Source: Pseudisothecium myosuroides
Lineage: Eukaryota; Streptophyta; Bryopsida; Hypnales; Lembophyllaceae
Length of the DNA stretch: 64,000 nt
NCBI GenBank assembly: GCA_951799445.1
Contig: OX637287.1
Coordinates: forward strand, 46,653,724-46,717,723
Direction: 5' to 3'
Below are positions 47,114 to 57,340 of this stretch, piece after piece (within the stretch, counting starts at the first letter, position 1; every line of letters begins with the position of its first letter). Position numbers and translations under genes: made by a program. The notes beneath the pieces are model-generated. The model was not told where the DNA came from, ran no database searches, and was given only the letters and a program-made list of their open reading frames with translations.

Positions 47114-47590
47114 TGTGAGCCCATCAGTGACGATTATGTTAACTTCGATTCTACGTACTGCTAGGTCGTTGTGTTTGATTTACACTTCACCAAATCTGGC
47201 TGGATCGGTGCCAACTAATTAATGATGATGCGTTAACTAAGGCCAGTGATTTTGTGGAGCTACTAGAAGACGGAGTTGGTGGATGCATTGTCAACGGCAA
47301 GCGTGATAAATGATTTCCATGGTTGACTTCCTCAAGGATGTGAGTCCTCGAAGAGCTTCAATAGTGGCACACCTACGCTTAATTTAATTCAAATTCAGCT
47401 GCAGCAGTGCAGCTTTGGCACTTAACTATTTGTGCATTTATTTGAGCAGAGTGGAAGTTCTTATGAAAGACTTGTGGGGTTTGAGGTCCGCAACGGAGGT
47501 ATCCAGGTAGGGAATTTTCTTCCAATTGAACACCGAGGACGACGATTGTTAGGTACAGTAGTGATTTTGACTTTCGTGATTCAGAAGCTA

Positions 47591-47725
47591 AGGTATGTGC
47601 ACCTAAAAGTGACATTCTCCTAACTGACACCTATGTATAGCTGTCCAGGATTTCGAGTTTGAAATCCTGGACAGCTGTAGATAGGTGTCACATTAGGAGA
47701 ATGTCACTTTTAGGTGCACATACCT
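47591..47725. mobile_element. Near-perfect palindromic MITE, TA-flanked
   Basis: 135 bp, flanked by TA on both sides. Arms start AGGTATGTGCACCTAAAAGT and pair over about 63 bases with very few mismatches around a 6-base loop (GAGTTT between GGATTTC and GAAATCC). Belongs to the AGGTA-ended group. Its transcript would fold into a long hairpin. Confidence 0.85.
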
Positions 47726-47727
47726 TA

Positions 47728-49568
47728 CTTATATCCACAAATATGTGGATTATGGTTGGGTCGTGATACAGCGGCATGGAGTTATTGGACTGACATTCTT
47801 GCAGCTGATCTACCCCTGGTGTCGAAGTAAATTTATGCACGTATTGAGAACTACTTGTTCATGTTATTTGGCTAGAGTCTTTGACAGATCGATAGAAGGC
47901 ACAAATTCGTTTCTGTTTCGTCAGTATTCATTATCTTTTACTCTCGATTGGCAACTCATGTCTACTTTTATCCAACAAAAGATCCTGAACTGCACGTTTT
48001 GAAGACTAGCCTGCGCAAATAGCTAAAACCGTGTGCATGGACTTTCGACTTGCCTTTGTTTGCAACGTTTGTATGTACGACAACGCTTGCGTTTCTGCAA
48101 ATCAAGTCTAGAATTTCAGTTTTCATTGTACGTAGTGATTGTTGCAGGTGTTTCAATGCCATATCCCAAGGTGAGGACTATTGACTTAGATGTCTCTGTT
48201 GCCAGAACACATTGAACGTCTTTTGTATTGTAATGGTATCAAATGTAATGGTATCATATTGTCGAGGTTGGAAGCTTGAACTTTCGAGTTTAGCTGTTCA
48301 CAGCAACGATACACATTGCATAACTAATATATGGAATTCATAGGATGCAACACTTTGGTCAATGTAAACTTATCGGTACAATGCAATTTTAGTTCAACTT
48401 AAATTCATTGCAAATGATCAATGATTTTGGGAGTTCATTGTATGTATTGCATAGTTCAATGCAAATTCAATACAAGTTCATTGCAACGATCAGTTATAGT
48501 TTAATGCAAGTTCATTGTATATGTTGCACCCTATCTGGATTGCGAAAGTGAAAGATAGTACGAGTATAAAAGTAGCGAAAGATACACCCCTATAGTCTAA
48601 ACTCTAAATAGATGTGGCTCTTGTTGGTTTGTCCACATCTTCTACTCCTACCAATTGTCTACACCCCCTTCATTTATCAATGATCCATCCAGCTCATTTG
48701 TTTGTCAAACCAGAAAGCCCTTCTATTATGATGGTCTGTCTATCAAGTTTGATCTTCCCTTGCCCGACCTGTTCTAGCACAAGGCTTGCATTGTACGAGC
48801 ATCCATCCTTAGGTCCGTTCCAAAACCACTCAACCATTGTTCGGCACACAGAAGTATGATATCATTGCCTGAAATGGGGGTACAAACAGGCCGTAACTTG
48901 TGGTCTGGGCCATGAGAAATAGTAAGGTAGAAGCACCTAGGTAGGACACTTGTTTTGGATCTCTTAATTTGGAAGGCATATAGAGAAAAAAAATTATGTG
49001 CACATGATAGGAACTAGGTTAGGAAACCAAGAAAATTGGTTTCATATTTTCTTGACCTTGTATGAATATAATACAAATTTTTGAATACAACTTTGTAGAT
49101 GCATCTACTATGGACACTAGACTAACACCAAAGTGAACACAAAAACACCCAGAAGCGACACAGTGTAAGCTTAGATCACACATAGGTGATTGGCCAACGC
49201 ATAACCCGCCTCAACTTCTTGGAACCCTATCTATCTACTTTGGGTCTCCACTTGTCTACTTTGGGTCCACTTGCGCGTGGATTTAGATAGTTTTCTAGAT
49301 GTCCACAAACGATTCTTATCCACTTTAGGAGCTTCTAGCTTATTTTGTGATTACAAACCCTAAATCTGAAATATCCCAAATTGTGGTCTCAAAATCACAA
49401 TTGCCCACCCCAAGGCCCACCTATTGAACTACAAACGACCAAACGGGCAAATAGTATTCTATTTCGGTGATCTATACTTTGAATGAGGTTGTTTGTTTTG
49501 TTTATTTGTTATGGTGAGATCTCTTAGACCATGCCTTTACCAATCACATTCTTTGTACCATCATAAAG
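47728..49568. other. Intergenic DNA with AT-rich degenerate repeats
   Basis: From about 48360 to 48530 the phrases TTCATTGCAA, TTCAATGCAA and TTCATTGTAT recur several times in a degenerate array. An AGGTAGAAGCACCTAGGTAGG end of the TA-flanked group is at 48928 without a visible partner. No gene seen; a frame at 48614-48859 (+) has no domain. Confidence 0.5.
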
Positions 49569-49706
49569 TTTATCTAATGTGAAGCTTCCATTACCCAATA
49601 CAACCCTCCAACCTCCATGTAAGTAGCCATTAAGCTTAAGCTTAATGGCTACTTAAATGGAGGTTGGAGGGTTGTATTGGGTAATGGAAGCTTCACATTA
49701 GATAAA
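49569..49706. repeat. Near-perfect 138-bp palindrome without spacer
   Basis: Two arms of 69 bases meet at AAGCTT|AAGCTT with no loop. Arms start TTTATCTAATGTGAAGCTTC and differ at one position (CCTCCATG versus CCTCCATT reversed). Such a sequence could give long double-stranded RNA or a cruciform. It lies inside a segment related to 49975-50090, so one arm seems to be native sequence that was copied in reverse. Confidence 0.9.
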
Positions 49707-51054
49707 TGCTTGTCAATATAATTTGAGATGCCATTACTAAAATCCATGCCAACTTTATTAAATTTGAACACATTAGAACGCAAATCAGTTGCTAATTTAT
49801 TATATTACAACACATTCAAGTTGAATTTTTCTAAATTAGGCAATCTTTGAGTATAATTGTTTTTGTGGAGGACAAACTAGGTCAATAATTTTCCAAAAAT
49901 TTAGGCACCCTTTTAATTATTTATCTTTTGCCTAAGATGCTAGGAAGCTACGGTAGTCTATACATTAAATTAGTTTGAATTTTGTATGTGTTTGTTTTAT
50001 TTGTTATAGTGAGATCTCCAGGACCATACGTCCCCTAGGTTACGGTCTTGGTACTGTCGAAAAGTCCCTCAACGAGGATGGATGGATGAACTTTGCTTTG
50101 TGGTGTTCTAAGGTTGGACCACCCATACCAAATCATTTAATCCTCAAATGCCTAATTGACCAAATATAGTCAGTCCAAAATTTCAAGCTTATTTTGGTGT
50201 GGGCAGTTACTAATTCCTTTGACCGGTTAAAATTTTTTTACAGACAGTTATAAGGTTAACTTTTGAAAACTTTTTTTTTTCACTTGAAAAAGTAAGTATT
50301 TTATTTTTGAGAGGTCCTTAAAGGCATATATGTCTCATTGTGGAAGAGTAAATCTTACAAATTTCACTTGATTTTCCAACTTTAAACAAAGCTTGCCAAT
50401 TTCATTTGAATTGAGATCTAAAAAATTATAATTCTCTATTTGCTTTGAAGATGGTTTGAATGGAAAGAATAAAGTGCTTTCATGATTTTCCAATTTGAAA
50501 AATTAAACATGCAAATGTTGATTTGGAGTTATTTGCGATTTCTACTTATAAAAGAAATTGCATTTCAACAATTGCAAGGTAGATTATGTATTGAGTTTGA
50601 TAGCTTTTTATTTGAAATTAAGTTTTTTGAAAGTTTATTTTAGAGCGCTAACATGATTTGTAGTTGTCCATGTCACCTCTAATCCAAAAAAAAATTAATA
50701 TGCAAATTTCTCAAACATTGTGGGGAGGGGCAACATACTAAAAATAGAAAAATATACATTTCTCTTGTTATAATTTCACAACTCCTATGCAATTTTACAC
50801 TCAAAATTGGTGTGTGTACTAGTAAGTAAGCTCTTTAGACTTGTATATGGTTAGATTTTGAAAAAAAATCTACTAGCTTCATTGGAGATAACTATAAGTT
50901 CATGATCTTTTTTCATAGAAAAACACACTTGGAAATAGGGGTTAAGCAATTCTAGAGCAGACGATGAGTAGTATGAGGCAATGCAAATTTTTTTCATGTA
51001 AAAAGATAGGAAATATGGGGACTAAATTTTTTTTGTAATTTTATTCCCAAAATT
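49707..51054. other. AT-rich intergenic DNA
   Basis: The part 49975-50090 shares phrases (ATTTGTTATAGTGAGATCTC, GACCATAC) with 49495-49560, with a frame that reads RTIRPLGYGLGTVEKSLNED; it may be a fragment of a gene, not identified. The rest is AT-rich with no feature seen. Confidence 0.4.
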
Positions 51055-51343
51055 GAAATTATCATGAATTTTGGGAGCCCAAAAGTGCTCCAAAGTAAAC
51101 CCATAACCAATGTCTAAACTCTTCCAATTTCGATCATTCAAGAACTACTTTCCCACTCACTACTTCCTACTATCTTTCTCACGACTTCAAAACATGCATC
51201 ATGACCTTATTAGTCCCAACATTGAGAAGGAGAAAAACACACATTCAAAGCTTTAGTTGGAAATCTCCTCCCACCTTGGTTGGAAATAATTGCACCCTAC
51301 AAGTTGGGTATGGGTTCTTGGTCAAGAATGGGTGGTCCAACCT
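51055..51343 (+). mobile_element. Partial element of the AGGTAnCC / accgaccg group
   Basis: Aligns with 25380-25626: the phrases CCAATGTCTAAACTCTTCCA and GATCATTCAA occur in both. The right end GGTGGTCCAACCT is followed by TA, which is shared with the next element at 51346. Left end not clear. Confidence 0.55.
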
Positions 51344-51345
51344 TA

Positions 51346-51743
51346 AGGCAGGAGGCTGTAAAATGGTGGGCATTAAAAGTGGACCCTATAAATGGCTGTG
51401 AAATGGACATGAGTTGGTTCTAAAATTGACTAGTATAGTCATTGAATGAATCAAAGAAAAAAGCATTATTAATTGCAAGAGCCAATCATTCTCTTCGCTT
51501 TCCCTATTTTTATTTAGAATTGCAAGTGAACCGTTTATGAAAGACCTAGGGTCACAAATAGGGACCTTCGACCCAACTCGTTTGAAAATTCATAAGTAAT
51601 TCAAAAATGCTCGGAAAAATACGAAACCACTTGGGTTAGATTCCTCATCAATTTCTCTATGTCTGAAAAAATGAGCTAAAAATATTCCCATCCAAGGAAA
51701 TACGGACCAGCCCTTAGATGCTCCATTTCTGAGCCTCCTGCCT
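51346..51743. mobile_element. MITE with AGGCAGGAGGCT ends, TA-flanked
   Basis: 398 bp with 12-bp inverted ends AGGCAGGAGGCT / AGCCTCCTGCCT and TA on both sides (51344-51345, 51744-51745). A copy lacking the left end is at 22858-23171. It abuts the element on its left and the two share one TA. Confidence 0.75.
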
Positions 51744-51812
51744 TAGCTCATGGTAGAAAAGACATTGCATTTCAAAGTTTTTTTGAGTTAAAAAATTATT
51801 TTCACTTATTCT

Positions 51813-52015
51813 GTGGCAATGGCACAGGGCATAGTGGCATACTACTGTAGTACTGGTGAAGAATGCTGTGCAATAAGTGACGGTTATGAGTGCAACTACT
51901 GTAACTGTCTTCCCTTTGAAGCCAGGGACACCGTCGAACTGGCATCAAAATCGATGGCCTTGACGGCCACCACTAACGTTCCAACTCCATTTTTTAAATT
52001 TTTTTATTTTAATGA
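51813..52015 (+). CDS. Possible small Cys-rich reading frame
   Basis: From ATG (51813) the frame has six cysteines within 35 residues in the order C-X5-CC-X7-C-X2-C-X-C, between AT-rich repeats, and runs into the MITE at 52016. No signal peptide is evident, and no family is recognised. Probably a fragment or chance; given here so that it is not lost. Confidence 0.15.
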
Positions 52016-52490
52016 GGGCATCTCCACCGGTTCTCGCCAAAATGGGCACGCCAGACCCCAAGTGCCGTGTGTCAGGGAGTAAATTGGCCCCGCTTGGTTA
52101 CCGGGGCCCCACCAGTACACGATACATAAGCAACATTATTGTCAGAACCTCCCGCTTTCCAAGGCCTGAGGAATTGATAAATGCTGGTTGTTGAAAATTA
52201 GTTGTTGATCCTATGGAAGCTGTCAAAGTAGTGAACATGTTGGGACTTGGGAGCGGTTTGGAGCAGTTTGTAATAATAATGTTGCTCGCTCCTCGAGGTG
52301 CCATGTTCTGACTCCATACCGTGGCACAAGTCAATTCTTGAGCTCACTGCAACTTCCAGTGCTTGGCTCTGAATTTGGTGCGGCCTGCGTTGAATTTTCA
52401 TCAAGGCTGCAACTGGTGGGTCTCATATTAATCCCCGGGCACGCCAAAACATTGTCAGAGGCTGTTTGGCGAGAACCGGTGGAGATGCCC
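52016..52490. mobile_element. MITE with perfect 26-bp GGGCATCTCCACC ends
   Basis: 475 bp. The left end GGGCATCTCCACCGGTTCTC and six further bases are repeated exactly in reverse complement at the right end. This kind of end (G-rGCATCTCCA) is seen in PIF/Harbinger-type plant MITEs, but the expected TWA target duplication is not evident (TGA on the left, TAA on the right). Confidence 0.8.
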
Positions 52491-52762
52491 TAACAAATGG
52501 AAACCATTACAACTCCACTTTGACTGACGGTTGAGGCAATACGCTAACTTAGAAATTACAGACACATCATAATTTCGGTAGAAACATCCCAATTTCTAAT
52601 CTTATTTTGCATGGGAAAGTGGGGCCCCAAGGGCCAAGCCCGGAACCCAGGACCAATACCAACGATTCCGCCACAAACTGACCACCCAAATTCTCCTTTT
52701 CCTGCGGCACCCCTCCTCCACCAATCTCAAAACGGACGGTGCAGATCCACATGACCCCACCA

Positions 52763-52771
52763 ACACGTGGC
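52763..52771. promoter_or_regulatory. ABRE/G-box (ACACGTGGC)
   Basis: Exact ACACGTGGC about 1.04 kb upstream of the amylase ATG, and nearer to the probable transcript start if the amylase has a 5' untranslated intron. Would suit control by abscisic acid or light bZIP factors; inference. Confidence 0.35.
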
Positions 52772-53290
52772 CGCACCATAAAGACGCAACGCAGAATGAG
52801 CGACACCTGGAAGCCCGTGAGATCTATCTCAACCAGGGTTAGTTGCAATCTGCTGAAAACGTAGATCTCTCAGTTTGGGTTGGCCAACTTTTAAAGCCCT
52901 TCCCTGCATTTCGTCTTGCAGACGATGTTTCTTCCGCTAGAGAAGCCACACTTGGAGGTGGAGCAATTGGCCGGGACGCATAACAGTTTCCGTCAGGCAG
53001 ACCACTTCGGATAAGAAGTTAGTTGTTCAGATTTGGGAAGCTGAGGATTCATTGGAGAATTTGTGGCACACGTAGCACAGTTGAGAGGAGTTGGCGGGCA
53101 CAGGTGGGTGTTTTTGCGGCGTCACTGGTTTCAAGTAAGGTCCTGCTTGGGTTTAGCTTGTTTTTGGATCATGCCTGTTTCTTTGATCGAGTTTTGGTTT
53201 TGTCGCAACTGGGTTTCTATTTCCAAGTCTGCGTGGTACTTGTTCGAAGTGCTTTCTAGCTAGAGTTTTATTGCTCTCGTTCTGTCGCAT

Positions 53291-53600
53291 TTACGATCAA
53301 TGCATGTGTTGCTACTTCTAGTAAGGTGCCAAAATTCGTGGTTGCCGAAGCTTGCATTTTTGCTGCGAGGGTTCACTTTGTCTTTCCAAACATGGATCTT
53401 GTCTCTCCCAACATATAGACTAGCTCTGCGTAGAGTTTTCAATTACGATCAATGCATGTGTTGCTACTTCTAGTAAGATGCCAAAATATGTGGTTGCCAA
53501 AGCTTGCATTTTTGCTAGCTGCGAGGTTTTCACTGTGTCTTTCCAAACATGGATCTCGTCTCTCCCAACATATGGACTAGCTCTGCTTAGAGTTTTGAAG
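53291..53600. repeat. Tandem duplication in the amylase 5' region
   Basis: Two units of about 152-158 bp (53291-53442, 53443-53600) starting TTACGATCAATGCATGTGTT and ending AGACTAGCTCTGC-TAGAGTT (phrases in part). Probably in a 5' untranslated intron, because a good acceptor (TTTTGCAG at 53763) precedes the start codon. Confidence 0.8.
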
Positions 53601-53804
53601 TCTCTGAACAAAATTGTCCTTATTTTCGGAAGTGAAAGGTTGCATTCTGGAGTCCGTATTTGTGACTAGAATCTGGAAGGTGGCGTAGAGGATAGTTGGG
53701 ACTGTAAGGCGCGGCTCTGTTTTCTTTCAAGTTTTGAAGATAGTGCATTTTTCACATTTTGCAGGTGGTGCTGTGTGGGAAGTGCCACGTATCTGATCGT
53801 AGCT

Positions 53805-56643
53805 ATGGCCACCATGGCCAACCCCGCAGTGCAAGCAACTGGTTGCTTGAGACTTGCAAATGCATCCCATCCTGGGACTTTACCCAAGGCGAGGACTCAC
53901 GTATCCATGTCTCAATCTCTGTCCTCCGCTTCTGCAAGTTTCTATTCCAACAAACGGTTGGCAGGTTCTTGCGCTATGTCGTCGCGGACACGAAAAGCTT
54001 CGTCTGTGAGATCCGTCTTGGAGGCTGGGAAATCCGCCACCGAGAAAGCTGCGAAAACCGTGGAAGAGAGCTTGAAGACGGCTCCCGAGCCCGTCAAAGA
54101 AGTAGCCGAAGCTGTGAAGGAGGCGGTGGAAACGACGGGGGAGGCTGTGAAAGAAGTTGCGCAAACTGGCAAACTCAAACGGACTCGGAGTTATCATAAG
54201 CCTCGAGGTGGAAACATCAAAGCAGATCCTCTCCGTATCATCATGTTCCAGGTACCGAAATGTACTCTACTCTCTCTATTTGCACTGACAGATGTGATCT
54301 TGTCCAATTAGCATATGGTGATGATCGAAGTTGATGTATAGATGCTCAGGATATACTGAGAATATGAGTGTTCCAGTGTGTGTCTTTTTGTAGAGTTCTG
54401 AGTGTACACTGCATTGCAGATTCTTAGGATCTATTGACAAGAGTGCAACTGCAGAGTGTAGCTTCTCAATCTTCTCGAACACTCCCAATCGATTCTTACA
54501 TTTGTATTTATCCCGACTCGTTAGAAGTAGTACTAGTTCCGATTTTGTGTTTACTGTATTATCTGAGAGTAGTCAGAGTACATAGTCTAACTCGTGATGA
54601 TTCATATTTGACAGTGGCTAAGCGATTCGTTTGTTCTATTGTCCGGACGCAGGGCTTCAACTGGGAGTCATGGAAGTCGCCGAGCTGGTACGACGTCTTG
54701 GGCAACACCGCGGAAGAATTGGCAGCAGCCGGCATTACCGATGTTTGGTTTCCTCCATCCAGCCATTCCGTGGCTCCGCAAGGTCAGTACTACACCTTTC
54801 GATTGTTAACATTGTTCTCATTCTAAGCTTCGTATACAATTCTCCCCCCAACAATGATATGAATGTGAAGGCTCACGGATTTGTACTGACTCAGTGATGG
54901 TGAATTGTGTTGCAGGCTACATGCCAGGACGTCTGTACGATTTGAACGACTGCAAGTACGGCAACGAGGAGAAGCTTCGGGAGACGATCGACCACTTCCA
55001 CAGGGCTGGAGTGCGCTGCATCGCCGACATTGTGGTGAATCATCGCTGCGGCGAGGCGCAAGACGAGCGTGGCGAGTGGGTGATTTTCGAAGGCGGAACT
55101 CCGGATGATGCCCTGGATTGGGGTCCATGGGCTATTGTTGGCGACGATTACCCCTTTGGCAACGGAACGGGTAAGCATGCGCGCATGTCAAATTTCACAT
55201 TAGCCCTCTGGATTTTATGGCCATTTGGATGGATCACATTGTGGAAAAGAGAATTTCAGGCGGGAAGAATTCTTCGATCAGCAGAATGAGTGAAGAGCCT
55301 TGCATGTGTTGGTTAAAATAATACTGAAATTGATCAAAAGAAGACAATTAAAACTGGTGAAAAGATGTAAGGCTCGATTTGGACTTTTGATCCCTGATGG
55401 GTTTATAATATAGTACCGGTTCTTGTTGAATCATATTGCGAAGAATATAATTCAGATGTGGTTAAATCTTTGATCGTCAGAATGAGTGAAGAGTACAGCA
55501 TGTGTTCGTCGAAATTTAACTGAAATTGGACTGAAGGCAGGTCCCATGTGATCTTTAAAAAGTGCTGAAACAAACACGAGGCTCCATTTGGGCCTCTTGA
55601 ACTTGCAAGGTTCGACAATCTAGTATGATCATTCTTATTGAAAATTCATATGTACATTGAACTATCATGAATTGAACTATTCGTTATATTTCCGATGTCA
55701 TCTCAGGTGCCCCTGACACTGGCGACGACTTCGGCGCCGCCCCCGATATCGACCACACCAACGACGTCGTCCAGTCCGACCTCATCACCTGGATGAACTG
55801 GATGAAGTACAAGATCGGCTTCGACGGCTGGCGCTTCGATTTCGCCAAAGGCTACGGCGGCTACTTCGTGGGCCGTTACATCCGCAAGACGGAGCCTGAA
55901 TTCTCCGTCGGCGAGTTTTGGACCAACATGAACTACGGCAACGACGGCGTGGACTACAATCAGGACAGCCACCGACAGCAACTCGTGGACTGGGTGCACG
56001 CCACGGGGCAGAAATCCACCGCCTTTGATTTCACCACCAAAGGCATCTTGCAGGAGGCTGTGAAAGGGCAGCTGTGGAGATTGAGAGACCCGAATAACAA
56101 GCCACCGGGGATGATTGGGTACTGGCCGTCGAAAGCCGTGACTTTCTTGGATAATCACGATACGGGAAGCACGCAAGGGCATTGGCCGTTCCCGGGGGAG
56201 CATGTGATGCAAGGGTATGCGTACATTTTGACGCATCCGGGGAACCCGTGCATTGTAAGTTCTTTTCCAAAAGCCTTACCTTCTTCAGTTGTTTGAGTAA
56301 CCCTTCATATTTTTCTTGTTTTTATTTCTTTTCGGGTGCTGGAAATGACTATCGATTGACACCGACGGTGTGATTGTGCGTCCAGTTTTACGACCATTTC
56401 TTCGACTGGGGACTGAAGGAGGAGATTTCCTCGCTGATTGCTGTGAGGAAGCGGAACGACATCAATGCCAAGAGCAAAGTGGACATTAAAGCAGCGGAGA
56501 ATGATATGTATGTTGCACAAATTGATGATCGTGTGGTGCTGAAGATTGGATCTCGGTTCGATATGGGGAACTTGACTCCCAAGGACGAAGAGTATAAGGT
56601 TGCGGCAGTCGGAAAAGACTACTGCGTCTGGGAGAAGAAGTGA
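53805..56643 (+). CDS. Alpha-amylase (GH13, plant type), five exons
   Basis: Cleaves internal alpha-1,4 bonds of starch. Exons 53805-54251, 54653-54782, 54916-55170, 55707-56254 and 56386-56643 have GT-AG borders and agreeing phases; 545 residues. The catalytic domain starts near residue 143 ([13 protein letters not shown]) and has [11 protein letters not shown], the nucleophile in GFDGWRFDF (Asp322), the acid/base in SVGEFW (Glu347) and [11 protein letters not shown] (Asp429), so all three catalytic residues are present. The C-terminal beta domain ends [14 protein letters not shown]. Residues 1-60 are Ser/Ala-rich like a chloroplast transit peptide, followed by an acidic/basic amphipathic stretch ([19 protein letters not shown]) at about 91-125. 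The large starch-binding N-terminal part of plastid AMY3 is absent. Plastid location is therefore likely, as inference; a role in transient starch breakdown would fit. Confidence 0.93.
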
Positions 56644-57340
56644 CAGCAACTTTGAATGCGAATGTAGCGTTTAGCACAGAATTCGTAGTAAATAGCTTTG
56701 TTATTTCAAGTGTGTAGGTAGTGTAATCAATATGTTTTATTACAGTAGACGCTTGATGAGATATGTCACACCGACTACCTGCATCTTGCGATCAGGAGTT
56801 CGTGTGACATGTGTCATCAATCTTCTCACTGCCACATTGAGTCTTTTGAAAAAACTCGTAGAAATGACTCATATAGTAGATCGCAATTATATTAATCTAT
56901 TATTCGATTAGCTGAGTTCTGAAAGACGAATTGTACAATACTACTTGGATTCGGCTGTTGATACAATCTAATTTCCTTCATCTGACTGCCTACAAGTGAA
57001 GCCAGTCATAGTAAGACCTAAAGTGTGACAGTTTGCTACAGTCAATGACCGTGTGGTGAGTAGCTGTTGTAACTTTTATGGTGCAAACCATATCCCTTAC
57101 CTCCCCTAAATTGTAGATGCCACGTCTGTTACCAGTTTTACTTGTTAGCAACTACAATTTTTTTCCTCCAAGTTTTGATGCTGCGGATTATTTGTTACCT
57201 GAATTTTGAAATGAAGTTACTTAGTTCTGGAACGCAAGTAGATAATGCTGAAGAGCGTTGTCGAGTAGAACCACATTCTGCTGTGCTGTACTAAGGATAT
57301 AGAATATCCTTAGCACGCAAGTCTTGTGCATCTTCATTGA
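56644..57340. other. 3' regions of convergent genes
   Basis: Lies between the convergent amylase and clathrin light chain genes; probably their 3' untranslated regions. A TAAGGATATAGAATATCCTTA palindrome (21 bases in total) is at 57293-57313 and may be a shared terminator-like hairpin. No gene seen. Confidence 0.5.

Noticed and set aside
52016..52490. Gene-like frames within the 475-bp MITE
   Set aside because: They lie wholly between the 26-bp inverted ends and have no domain.
55703..56236. 177-codon minus-strand frame
   Set aside because: Antisense shadow of amylase exon 4.
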